Shown here one piece after another: positions 16,610 to 28,735 of a stretch of 64,000 bases of DNA; position 1 is the stretch's first letter, and every line of letters starts with the position of its first letter. Source of the stretch: Stackebrandtia nassauensis DSM 44728 (GTDB taxonomy: Bacteria; Actinomycetota; Actinomycetes; Mycobacteriales; Micromonosporaceae); assembly GCF_000024545.1 (NCBI RefSeq), contig NC_013947.1, positions 1,178,001 through 1,242,000 on the forward strand. The letters run 5' to 3'. A program made the position numbers and the translations under genes. The notes beneath the pieces were generated by a model. It ran no database searches. It had not been told where the DNA came from and saw only the letters and a program-made list of their open reading frames with translations.

Positions 16610-19120
16610 TTAGTGTACATGTGGTTTTCCGGGGGCGTAAACGGGGTTTGCGGGGTGGGGACGTAGCGTGGGCGGGTGCTTGATCTTGACCGCGAGGTGT
16701 CCGATCGTCTGCTGCTGCGTACCGTGCCCGGGGCGGTGGACTACCTGGTGGAGGAGTTGCGGGGCCTCGCCGGGGTGGAGTTGGTGGAGCGGCGGCGGGA
16801 CGGGGTCGTGGTCGCGGTGGCGGGGAGCCTGCGGGCGTTGGCGGGGGTGAGGTATTTCTCGTCGGCGGCCGTCGTGCTGGCGGACGAGGTGGCGGCGGGG
16901 CTGCGGGAGTCGGCGAGCCGGGGGGTGGTGTCGGCGGTCGCGGGGCCGGTGCGGTTCCGGGTGGGGGAGATCGGCCAGCGGTGGGGGGTGCGGGATGAGT
17001 TGGCGGCCATGGGGTGGCGCAACGAGCCCGGGGACTGGGATGTGAACCTCGAGGACGTCGCCGGGACGGTGGCGGAGGTCGGCGGGCTGTACTGGACGAA
17101 GCGGTTCGGGAAGCTGGTGCGGGCCCCGGCCTCGACGAACCCCGTCGTGGCTTCGGTGATGGTGCGGCTGGCGAAGATCGAGCCGGGGCAGCGGGTGCTG
17201 GATCCGGTGTGCGGGGCGGGGACGCTGCTGGTGACGGCGGGTCAGATGGCGCCAGGGGCGCGGGTCGTCGGCGCGGACCACGATCGGCGGTGGGTGCTGG
17301 CGGCGCGCGAGAACGCGCCGACGGCGGGGCTGTGGCGGGGGGACGCGCGGCGGTTGCCGGTGCCGGACGGGGCGGTGGAGCGGGTGGTGGCGAACCTGCC
17401 GTTCGGCAAGCGGGTCGGGTCGCACATCGGGAACCAGCGGCTGTACCCGGCGGTGCTGGGGGAGATCGCGCGGGTGCTGGCGCCGAAGGGGCGGGCGGTG
17501 CTGCTGACCGAGGACAAGCGGTTGTTCACGCAGACGGTGCAGCGGACGCGGGGGGTGCGGGTCATCAAGGAGATCGTGTTCGAGACCGGCGGGGCGCATC
17601 CCAGCGCGTACGTGGTGACGACGCGGCGGACCCGGTAACGGGGCTTCGGCGAGCGGGTCGGTCAGCAGGGCCTCGAAGGCCATCTCGGCGGCGCCGATGA
17701 GGGCGGCGTCGTCGCCGAGCTCGGGGGTGCGCAGCCGCAGCTGCTCGCGGCAGGCGGGCAGGGCGGTCTTGTTGAGGCGGGACCGGACGGTGGCCGCGGC
17801 GGCGAGGTAGACGTCGCGCAGGGTGCCGCCGAACAGGACGACCTCGGGGTTGAAGATGTTGACGAGGTTGGCCACGCCGAAGCCGAGCCAGTCGCCGACC
17901 TGCCGCACGGCGCGGTCGGCGGCGGAGTCGCCGCGGCGGGCGGCGTCGATGACGGACAGGACCGCGTCGCGGCCCACCCGCTCGGTGCGACCGGCGGTGT
18001 CCAGGAGCGCGCGTTCACCGATCTCGGTCTCCCAGCAGCCGCGCGAACCGCAGCCGCACTCGCGGCCGCCGGGATGGACCACCATGTGGCCGACCTCGCC
18101 GCCGTAGCCCGCGTGACCGGCGAGGCGGTGGCCGCCGGTGATGATGCCCGCGCCGATGCCGACGTCGCCATAGAGGTAGATGACATTGGACAGTCCGCGC
18201 GCGGCCCCCCGCGTGTGCTCGGCGAGAGCGGAGGCGTCGGCGACGTTGCCGACGGTGATGGGCCGATCGAGCGGAGCAGCGGCCCGCGAGCGATCGGCGG
18301 GCGACGCGCCTCGCGAGCCGTTCGAGTCGTCAACGGCGGCGCCGGAGTGGGAGCTGTCGGCGCCGGACGTGGCGCGTGAGCCGTCAGCGGCGGCGGACGC
18401 GGCGCGCGAGCTGCCCGAGCCGCTGCGCGTCGCGCGCCGTGCGGCGTCTGCCGTGTCGGCGCGGTCGCCGGGCGACGCGGAGCCGTCGTCGGCCGTGCTG
18501 GTTTCGCGGTCTCGCGACGCGTCGGCGGAGCCGCCGGTGGGTGGGGTGTCGAGGGCCAGGGCGGGGCGCAGGGCTTCGGCGAAGGGTTCGTCGACCCAGC
18601 CGGTGTTGGGGGACAGCCGGACCATGCCGTCGGCGCGGCGCACCATGCCGCACACCACGACGCCGCAGCCGATGTAGATCGCGTCGGACGGGGCGGTGGC
18701 GTGCATGTCGTGGACGAGCGCGGCGGCCGGTTCCGCCGTGTCGGGGGCCTCGCGGTCGCGGGAGCGGGGGGCTTCGCGGCGGTCGAGGATCTCGCCGCCC
18801 AGGCCGACCCGGGCCGCGCGGATGCGGTCCACCTCGATGCTGAGCGCGTAGGTGTAGAAGCGGTGCGACTCCGGTTTGACCACGAGGGAGGGCCGCCCGG
18901 CCCGGCTGCGGCCGGACTCGCGCGGCACCTCCTCGGTGACGAGTCCGGCCGCGGCCAGATCGGTGGTCAGCGCCCCGATGGTGGAGCGGTTGAGCCCCAG
19001 GTCGGTGGTGAGCTGGGCGCGGGTGGTGGCGCCGTTGCGGTGGACGTGCCGCAACAGCGCCGCCAGGTTCTGACGCCGGATCTCCTCGGGACTGGGGCTG
19101 GAGCGGCGGTTGGCGCTCAC
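16610..19120 (-). CDS. ROK-family repressor with low-complexity insert and run-on C-terminus
   Basis: GTG 19120 overlaps the permease stop (GTGA). Residues ~10-75 form the MarR-like winged helix (RRQNLAALLRHVHRNGATTRAQL). The ROK sugar-kinase-like domain follows, with NVIYLYGDVGIGAGIITGG and the zinc motif CGCGSRGCWE. Two oddities appear. About 90 residues of Ser/Ala/Asp/Arg-rich sequence interrupt the domain around 18250-18540. After the domain ends (FEALLTDP, near 17655), the frame has no stop until 16610, giving a predicted 836 residues instead of about 400. The last ~345 residues are only the antisense of the methyltransferase gene. Likely role: sugar-responsive repressor of the ABC operon it terminates. 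Confidence 0.75.
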   Translation of the reverse strand: MSANRRSSPSPEEIRRQNLAALLRHVHRNGATTRAQLTTDLGLNRSTIGALTTDLAAAGLVTEEVPRESGRSRAGRPSLVVKPESHRFYTYALSIEVDRIRAARVGLGGEILDRREAPRSRDREAPDTAEPAAALVHDMHATAPSDAIYIGCGVVVCGMVRRADGMVRLSPNTGWVDEPFAEALRPALALDTPPTGGSADASRDRETSTADDGSASPGDRADTADAARRATRSGSGSSRAASAAADGSRATSGADSSHSGAAVDDSNGSRGASPADRSRAAAPLDRPITVGNVADASALAEHTRGAARGLSNVIYLYGDVGIGAGIITGGHRLAGHAGYGGEVGHMVVHPGGRECGCGSRGCWETEIGERALLDTAGRTERVGRDAVLSVIDAARRGDSAADRAVRQVGDWLGFGVANLVNIFNPEVVLFGGTLRDVYLAAAATVRSRLNKTALPACREQLRLRTPELGDDAALIGAAEMAFEALLTDPLAEAPLPGPPRRHHVRAGMRPAGLEHDLLDDPHPPRPLHRLREQPLVLGQQHRPPLRRQHPRDLPQHRRVQPLVPDVRPDPLAERQVRHHPLHRPVRHRQPPRVPPPQPRRRRVLARRQHPPPIVVRADDPRPWRHLTRRHQQRPRPAHRIQHPLPRLDLRQPHHHRSHDGVRRGRGPHQLPEPLRPVQPADLRHRPGDVLEVHIPVPGLVAPPHGRQLIPHPPPLADLPHPEPHRPRDRRHHPPARRLPQPRRHLVRQHDGRRREIPHPRQRPQAPRHRDHDPVPPPLHQLHPGEAPQLLHQVVHRPGHGTQQQTIGHLAVKIKHPPTLRPHPANPVYAPGKPHVH
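16676..17638 (+). CDS. SAM-dependent RNA/DNA N-methyltransferase (Trm14/TrmN-like)
   Basis: A 320-residue protein. The N-terminal ~150 residues have no strong motif (a degenerate THUMP-like region is possible). The C-terminal domain is a Rossmann methyltransferase with motif I VLDPVCGAGTLLV and motif IV NLPFGKRVG, the N-x-P-F signature of guanine-N2 or related amino-methyltransferases in the COG0116 group. tRNA is the probable substrate. GTG 16676 is the start. The whole gene lies opposite the unterminated tail of the ROK frame on the minus strand; codon usage and motifs show that this strand is the real coding one in 16676-17638. Confidence 0.75.
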   Translation: MLDLDREVSDRLLLRTVPGAVDYLVEELRGLAGVELVERRRDGVVVAVAGSLRALAGVRYFSSAAVVLADEVAAGLRESASRGVVSAVAGPVRFRVGEIGQRWGVRDELAAMGWRNEPGDWDVNLEDVAGTVAEVGGLYWTKRFGKLVRAPASTNPVVASVMVRLAKIEPGQRVLDPVCGAGTLLVTAGQMAPGARVVGADHDRRWVLAARENAPTAGLWRGDARRLPVPDGAVERVVANLPFGKRVGSHIGNQRLYPAVLGEIARVLAPKGRAVLLTEDKRLFTQTVQRTRGVRVIKEIVFETGGAHPSAYVVTTRRTR

Positions 19121-20370
19121 AGGCTGCCTGTCGCGGCTGCCCGCCTGCGCGACAGCACGTCCACTCCGGCGGCGAGCAGCAAGACCGAACCGGTGACCAC
19201 ATACTTGATGCTGGCGCCGAGGTCCAAGAGTCCCATACCGTTGATGATTACAGCGACCACTGTGCCGCCCAGCAGCGCGTCCTGGATTCGGCCCTTGCCA
19301 CCGAACAGGCTGGCGCCGCCGATGACCGCCGAACCCACCGCCAGCAACAGCACGTTGCTGCCGCCGGTGGTGGCGTCGACCGAGGTGGCCTTGGACGCGG
19401 CCAGGATCCCGCCGACCGCGGCGAGGCTGGAACAGATGACGAACGCCAGGATCCGGGTCCGGTCGACGGTGATACCGGCCCGGCGGGCGGCCTCGCGGTT
19501 GCCGCCGACCGCGTACAGGTGACGTCCGAAGACGGTGCGGTGCAACAGGAACGTCCCGGCGATGAGGATGACCGCGATCACCGGCACCACGATGGGCACC
19601 CCCTTCAGGGAGGTGATGGCGACGTTGCGGCTGCGTTCCAGGTTCAGGACGAACACCGAGACACCCAGCAGCGCGGCGAGCCCACCGACCTTGACCAGGA
19701 CGGTCGCCAGCGGTTCGGCCCGCAGTCCGCGCCGCAGCCTGCCCTGGCGGCGGGTCAGCTGGACCGCCGCGAACCCGGCCACCGCCACGACGGCCAGCGT
19801 CCAGCCCAGCCACGGCGGCAGGTTCGCGTTGTTGATCGCGACGATGACCTCGTTGCGGACCGAGATGTTGGTGCCCTCCTCGACCAGCAGCAGGACCACG
19901 CCCTGGAAGGCCAGGAACGCCGCCAGTGTGACCACGAAGGACGGTATGCCGACCTTGGCCACGAACAGCCCCAGGACCAGGCCGAGCAGTGATCCGGTCG
20001 CGATCGCGGCCGCCGCGGCCACGAACCACGGCAGCCCGAAGTTGGTGAGGCTGATGGCCAGCACCGCCGCGCACACGCCGCTGGCGAATCCGGCCGACAG
20101 ATCGATCTCCCCGATGAGCAGCACGAACACCAGACCCATGGCGATGACCGACACCGCCGCTCCCTGCGGGATGAGGTTGGCGAAGTTGCCGGGGGTGAAG
20201 AACGAGGGGCGCAGTATCGAGAACACGACACACAGGACGACCAGTCCGGTGACGGCGGGCAGCGCGCCGATGTCGCCGCCGCGAATCTTGTCGACATAGG
20301 AGCGCAGCATGCCCGGGGACGTGGTGCCGGTGTCGGGGGCCGACTTGGGGCGATTGGCGGTCGTCGTCAC
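19117..20370 (-). CDS. Sugar ABC transporter permease (XylH/RbsC family)
   Basis: A 417-residue membrane permease with about 10-12 helices. GEIDLSAG and the later ASLFGGKGRIQDALLGGTVV motifs are characteristic of BPD_transp_2 sugar permeases. The AVGGNREAARRAGI loop contacts the ATPase. GTG 20370 overlaps the ATPase stop (GTGA). Located between the ATPase and ROK genes in one minus-strand operon, it forms the channel for the sugar captured by the xylose-type binding protein. Confidence 0.88.
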   Translation of the reverse strand: MTTTANRPKSAPDTGTTSPGMLRSYVDKIRGGDIGALPAVTGLVVLCVVFSILRPSFFTPGNFANLIPQGAAVSVIAMGLVFVLLIGEIDLSAGFASGVCAAVLAISLTNFGLPWFVAAAAAIATGSLLGLVLGLFVAKVGIPSFVVTLAAFLAFQGVVLLLVEEGTNISVRNEVIVAINNANLPPWLGWTLAVVAVAGFAAVQLTRRQGRLRRGLRAEPLATVLVKVGGLAALLGVSVFVLNLERSRNVAITSLKGVPIVVPVIAVILIAGTFLLHRTVFGRHLYAVGGNREAARRAGITVDRTRILAFVICSSLAAVGGILAASKATSVDATTGGSNVLLLAVGSAVIGGASLFGGKGRIQDALLGGTVVAVIINGMGLLDLGASIKYVVTGSVLLLAAGVDVLSRRRAAATGSL

Positions 20371-21167
20371 AGCTGGGCTCCGTTCAGTCCGTATTCGGTG
20401 GAGGAGTCGGCGCGGGGCAGACCCAGATCGCCGCTTGAGCCGGAGGTGATCAGCTCCACGACCTGGGTGTTGGTGACCTCGGCGGTCTCCATCTCGGCGA
20501 CCATCTGTCCCAGGTAGAGCGCGGCGATGCGGTCGGAGACGGCGAAGACGTCGTTGAGGTTGTGGGAGATCAGCACCACGGCCAGTCCGTTGTCGGCGAG
20601 CCGGCGCACCAGTTCCAGCACCTGCGCGGTCTGGGCGACGCCCAGCGCGGCGGTCGGCTCGTCCAGTATCACCACTTTGGAGTTCCACAGCACCGCCTTG
20701 GCGATGGCCACGGTCTGCCGCTGGCCACCCGACAGGCTGGACACATGCTGCCGCAACGACTTCACCGTCCTGACCGCCAGGGTTTCCAGGGTCTCGGCCG
20801 CGAGTTGCTCCATGGTGGGCTCATCCAGGACGAGTCCGGAGCGTTTCTCGCGTCCCAGGAACATGTTCTGGACGATGTCCAGGTTGTCGCACAGCGCCAG
20901 GTCCTGGTAGACCACTTCGATGCCGAGGTTGGCGGCGTCGCGCGGGGAGGCGATCCGGACCTGTTCCTCATCGAAGTGGATGGTTCCGGAGTCGATGCCG
21001 TGGATGCCGCTGACGCATTTGATGAGTGTCGACTTCCCGGCGCCGTTGTCGCCGACCAGGGCGGTGACCTGACCGGCGTGGACGGACAGGTGGACGTCGT
21101 GCAGTACCTGTACCGGGCCGAAACTCTTGTTGAGCCCGGATACTTCGAGGATGGGTGTTGAGGACAC
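20367..21167 (-). CDS. Sugar ABC transporter ATPase, single-domain type
   Basis: A 266-residue ABC ATPase with Walker A GDNGAGKST, signature LSGGQRQ, Walker B VVILDEPTAAL and a switch His in LISHN. Most monosaccharide importers of this class use a 500-residue double ATPase; this one has one domain, as in FrcA-type systems, and must act as a homodimer. GTG 21167 has GGGAGG five bases upstream. It follows a strong intercistronic hairpin and overlaps the permease start by four bases. Confidence 0.87.
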   Translation of the reverse strand: MSSTPILEVSGLNKSFGPVQVLHDVHLSVHAGQVTALVGDNGAGKSTLIKCVSGIHGIDSGTIHFDEEQVRIASPRDAANLGIEVVYQDLALCDNLDIVQNMFLGREKRSGLVLDEPTMEQLAAETLETLAVRTVKSLRQHVSSLSGGQRQTVAIAKAVLWNSKVVILDEPTAALGVAQTAQVLELVRRLADNGLAVVLISHNLNDVFAVSDRIAALYLGQMVAEMETAEVTNTQVVELITSGSSGDLGLPRADSSTEYGLNGAQL

Positions 21168-21188
21168 CGGGGCCTCCCTTGTCGTGAG

Positions 21189-21233
21189 GCTTCGGTGCCT
21201 CGTCGCCTCCGTGCGACGACGAGACACCGAAGC
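21189..21233 (-). other. Intercistronic stem-loop between binding-protein and ATPase genes
   Basis: GCTTCGGTG (21189-21197) pairs with CACCGAAGC (21225-21233) and CTCGTCG (21199-21205) with CGACGAG (21217-21223), with one mismatch and an 11-base loop. There is no T-run. Such hairpins after a binding-protein gene often protect its mRNA or reduce read-through, so that binding protein is made in excess over ATPase and permease. Confidence 0.65.
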
Positions 21234-21238
21234 GACGA

Positions 21239-22342
21239 TTAACTGATGCCTGCCTTCTCGCATTCGGCGGCGATGTCCTTGCACAGTTTCTCGGCGGTCA
21301 CGTAGCCGTCGTCGACGACGTCCTGGACGTTCTCGGCCGTGATGATCTGGGCTTTCAGGAACACCGACGGGGTCTTGTGACCGGTCTCGGGGTCGGTGAG
21401 GGTGTCGTCCAGCTTCTCCTTCTTGCCCTCGGCCAGGCTGATCGCCAGTTCCGCTGCGGCGTCGGCCTCCTGCTTCACCGGCTTGTACACGGTCAGGCAC
21501 TGATCGCCGGTGAGGACGTTCTGGAGGCCCTGGGTCGAGGCGTCCATGCCGCTGACCGGAACCTCCCCGCCGAGCTTGTTCTTCTTCAGCACCGAGATGG
21601 CGGCGTGGGCGAGGGTGTCGTTGGCCGCCAAGACGCCGTCGATCTTGTTCTTCTTCTCGGTCATCATCTGCTCGAAGATGGTGCCCGCCTGGGTACCGTC
21701 CCATTCGGGCACCGACTCGTCCGGGCCCTTGACGAACTCACCGGAGTCGTACAGCGGGTCCAGCACCGAGTCGTAGCCCTCCTTGAACAGGGTGGCGTTG
21801 TTGTCGGTGGGTGCGCCGTTGAGCTCGGCGATCACCGGTTTCTTGACTTTCTTCTCCTTGAGGCACTCGACGAGTCCCTCGGCGTTCTGCTTGCCGACGG
21901 CGACGTTGTCGAAGCTGACGTAGTAGTCGGCCTTGCCCTCGATGGTGTAGCGGTCGTAGTCGATGGTGGCCACGCCCTGGGCGCGGGCCTTCTTCAGCAC
22001 GGCCTTGCCGGTGCCGGAGTCCAGGTTGACGATCATGAGGACGGTGGCGCCGTTGGTGATCATCTGGTCGGCGATGGTCTGGAAGTCGGTCTTGTCGCCC
22101 TGGGCGTTTTGGATGTCGTAGTCGACGTCGGCCTTCTTGAAGGCCGCCTCCAGGTATTTGCGGTCGGCGGTCTCCCAGCGGGGCGAGGACTTCGAATCGG
22201 GAAGGATGACGCCGATCTTGGCCTCTCCCGTGCCGGAGTCGTCGCCGCAGGCGGACATTCCGGCGACACCCAACGCGGCGGCACAGGTCAGGGCGAGGAG
22301 TCGGAAGCCTTTTGCCGCAGCAGGTCTGGCGGACGAGCGCAT
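21239..22342 (-). CDS. Sugar-binding lipoprotein (XylF-like)
   Basis: A 367-residue periplasmic-type binding protein of the peripla_BP_4 family. The N-terminus is a lipoprotein signal with a hydrophobic core and lipobox VAGMSAC (Cys about residue 31). The mature part has IGVILPDSKSSPRW and the conserved VLAANDTLAHAAISVL and VSGMDAS segments seen in D-xylose binding proteins. ATG 22342 has AAAGGA about eight bases upstream. It is the first gene of the operon, so its promoter region (22343-22540) holds the likely ROK operators. Xylose is the best guess for ligand; other aldoses are possible. Confidence 0.85.
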   Translation of the reverse strand: MRSSARPAAAKGFRLLALTCAAALGVAGMSACGDDSGTGEAKIGVILPDSKSSPRWETADRKYLEAAFKKADVDYDIQNAQGDKTDFQTIADQMITNGATVLMIVNLDSGTGKAVLKKARAQGVATIDYDRYTIEGKADYYVSFDNVAVGKQNAEGLVECLKEKKVKKPVIAELNGAPTDNNATLFKEGYDSVLDPLYDSGEFVKGPDESVPEWDGTQAGTIFEQMMTEKKNKIDGVLAANDTLAHAAISVLKKNKLGGEVPVSGMDASTQGLQNVLTGDQCLTVYKPVKQEADAAAELAISLAEGKKEKLDDTLTDPETGHKTPSVFLKAQIITAENVQDVVDDGYVTAEKLCKDIAAECEKAGIS

Positions 22343-22423
22343 GGCGAAGGTCCTTTCGAGTTGATCGAGTTGACGGGGGGTGTGGAAGGGCCCTTCACAC
22401 GGTTCGGTTGTCGATCGACCGAG

Positions 22424-22510
22424 ATTTGTTGTTTGCAGCAACTTATCGAAATCCGCGTGTGTCGCGCAAGCCATCCAGCGATTTCAATTTGTTGTTCGAG
22501 ATAACAATTC
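22424..22510 (-). promoter_or_regulatory. Two copies of an ATTTGTTGTT-N6-AAC element, likely ROK operators
   Basis: ATTTGTTGTTTGCAGCAAC (22424-22442) and ATTTGTTGTTCGAGATAAC (22487-22505) share ten leading bases and the AAC at the same distance. The copies are 63 bp apart, about six helical turns on one face. They contain GTTG/CAAC and TTGTT/AACAA inverted halves. They lie 80-170 bases upstream of the binding-protein start in an otherwise AT-rich region and are the best candidates for the operon's ROK repressor. Confidence 0.6.
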
Positions 22511-22543
22511 GGCAACGCGGCGTACACACCCCGGACACGCGAA

Positions 22544-22574
22544 AGAGCCGGTGCCCCCCAACGGCACCGGCTCT
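22544..22574 (-). terminator. Strong hairpin after geosmin synthase gene
   Basis: AGAGCCGGTGCC (22544-22555) pairs perfectly with GGCACCGGCTCT (22563-22574), with a 7-base loop, 14 bases beyond the geosmin synthase stop. The downstream T-run on the minus strand is short, but the stem is 12 bp of mostly GC. Confidence 0.7.
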
Positions 22575-22587
22575 CGCGCGATCCTTG

Positions 22588-24930
<2,343 letters not shown>

Positions 24931-24985
24931 TCACCCTAAGCGAGGGGTGGGCCACTTTCCTTCAACGCCATGCCAAGACGCCGCA

Positions 24986-25348
24986 CTAATCCTCCAGAAG
25001 AGCGACGAGTCTCTTTGGGGCGACGTGACGATAGGCATCGGTGACGATCTCGGCGATCTCGTCCCAATCCACGCCGTCGACGTCGAGGTAGACCCCCAGC
25101 CACCCCCGATGTCCCACATACGGCGGGATGAAGAACCGCCGCGGATCCCCGGCGACCAAAGCGGCGGCCTCCCCGGGCGCTGCGGCGCACCAGAAACCGA
25201 GCCGATCGTCGTGGTGATGCTGGGCGGCCATGACGAACAGCTTCTTGTCCCGGACGAACCACGCGGGCTCCCCGTGGCTGGGCCGCTCGGTGGCCTCCGG
25301 CAACGCGAGACACAGTGGACGCAGTCGCTCGATCGGGTCGTCGGTCAT
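24986..25348 (-). CDS. MmcQ/YjbR-family protein
   Basis: A 120-residue protein of the MmcQ/YjbR (CyaY-like fold) family. ALPEATERPSHGEPAWFVRDKKLFVM is the family's opening block and the C-terminal part carries VGHRGWLGVYLDVDGVDWDEI. Members are small cytosolic proteins, some thought to bind DNA; function here is unknown. A 16-bp perfect palindrome lies 22 bases upstream of its start and could overlap its promoter. Confidence 0.82.
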   Translation of the reverse strand: MTDDPIERLRPLCLALPEATERPSHGEPAWFVRDKKLFVMAAQHHHDDRLGFWCAAAPGEAAALVAGDPRRFFIPPYVGHRGWLGVYLDVDGVDWDEIAEIVTDAYRHVAPKRLVALLED

Positions 25349-25369
25349 GCGGTGATTGTCGCGCGCACC

Positions 25370-25385
25370 TGGGACACGTGTCCCA
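25370..25385. promoter_or_regulatory. 16-bp perfect palindrome TGGGACACGTGTCCCA
   Basis: The site is a perfect 16-base palindrome with an ACACGTGT centre, between the divergent MmcQ/YjbR gene and isoamylase gene. Its size and GG-ACAC-GTGT-CC form resemble TetR- or MarR-type operators. No matching regulator gene is adjacent. Confidence 0.5.
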
Positions 25386-25443
25386 TGAAACCGGCTTATG
25401 CGTCGTTTATGGGCTTGGCCCCTTGAATTGCGGGAAACAGAAG

Positions 25444-25468
25444 GTTCTTGCGTTGATAGCGCAAGAAC
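25444..25468. promoter_or_regulatory. Inverted repeat GTTCTTGCG-N7-CGCAAGAAC, likely LacI/MalR-type operator
   Basis: Nine-base perfect arms (25444-25452 and 25460-25468) are separated by TTGATAG, and the repeat ends 30 bases before the isoamylase ATG. CTTGCG...CGCAAG resembles operators of LacI-family maltose regulators (MalR) that control amylase genes in streptomycetes. This is inference from resemblance. Confidence 0.5.
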
Positions 25469-25498
25469 TTTCGTAAGCGCCTAGCCCCGGAGGACGTC

Positions 25499-27802
<2,304 letters not shown>

Positions 27803-27805
27803 CCC

Positions 27806-28615
27806 TCAGCGCCAGGTGGTGAGGGCGGCGAAGCGTTCGTCGACCGTCTTGCGCAGGTGGGTTTCGAGGGCTTCGGCCATGGCCGTGGGCCAGTCGGCGC
27901 CGGTCTTCTCGTGGAGACGGTGGGCCGTGGGCAGGAACAGGCGCGCGCAGGCCAGGTGGGCGTCGATGAGGGACGCCGGTTCGGCTTCGACGGCGGGGAT
28001 CTCTTCCAGGCGTTGGTAGACGTCCTCGGGGATGAGGTGTTTGAGGCTCAGCACGCCGCCGGGGTCGACGACGCGGGCGGTGAGGCGGAGAGCCTGGACC
28101 AGCATGCCGTGCAGGAGGCCGAATCCGGCCACGCCGAGGGCGTGTTCGCCGCGGCCCAGGACGACGGGGAGCAGGCCCAGGACGCGCAGGAACTCGCGGG
28201 TCATCGCCTCGACCGTGGCCGCGTCGGGTTCCACCGGGACCGGCGTGCCGGTGATCGTTTCGGTGAGCGAGGTGCGGTCGAACAGGACGGTGAGATTCTC
28301 GGGAGCGCGGAGCATGAGCTCGGCGGGGCTGGCGACGGAGATGTCGAAGCGCAGCCAGCCAGCGGCGATGTAGGTGAAGACCGGGAGGGTGCCGACGCGT
28401 TGCGAGTGGACGGTCTCGGTGGCCTCGGCGACCAGCTGTGGCATGTCGTCGCACAGTCCAGTGTGGTGCTCGGGTTCGGCGCACAGGAGCAGGTCGACGT
28501 CGCTGTGGTCGTCGGCGGTGCCGCGACCGCGGCTGCCGATGAGGAAAACACCCAGAACCCTTGGCTCGGCGCTGAAAGCGGCGGTGAGGCGGTCGATCAG
28601 GGCGGGGTACTTCAT
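27806..28615 (-). CDS. Nucleotidyltransferase-domain protein (aminoglycoside adenylyltransferase-like)
   Basis: A 269-residue protein with the nucleotidyltransferase fold at residues 20-45: LIGSRGRGTADDHSDVDLLL (GS motif, then the metal-binding Asp39-x-Asp41). A helical C-terminal domain follows, as in ANT/AadA-like enzymes and minimal nucleotidyltransferases. Which substrate is nucleotidylated is unknown, and no resistance role is claimed. ATG 28615 lacks a ribosome site, but TACCCT six bases upstream fits a leaderless promoter. It converges with the isoamylase gene, leaving only three bases between stops. Confidence 0.7.
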   Translation of the reverse strand: MKYPALIDRLTAAFSAEPRVLGVFLIGSRGRGTADDHSDVDLLLCAEPEHHTGLCDDMPQLVAEATETVHSQRVGTLPVFTYIAAGWLRFDISVASPAELMLRAPENLTVLFDRTSLTETITGTPVPVEPDAATVEAMTREFLRVLGLLPVVLGRGEHALGVAGFGLLHGMLVQALRLTARVVDPGGVLSLKHLIPEDVYQRLEEIPAVEAEPASLIDAHLACARLFLPTAHRLHEKTGADWPTAMAEALETHLRKTVDERFAALTTWR

Positions 28616-28735
28616 TGGGGGAGGGTACGCGATCAACTTGAGCGAATATGGGGGGATTATGGGTAAGATTCGCATCCTTCTATATGTAGCCCGGTCGCGA
28701 CAATGCGTGTCGGGCGCGGCCGAGAGGCGGGCCCG

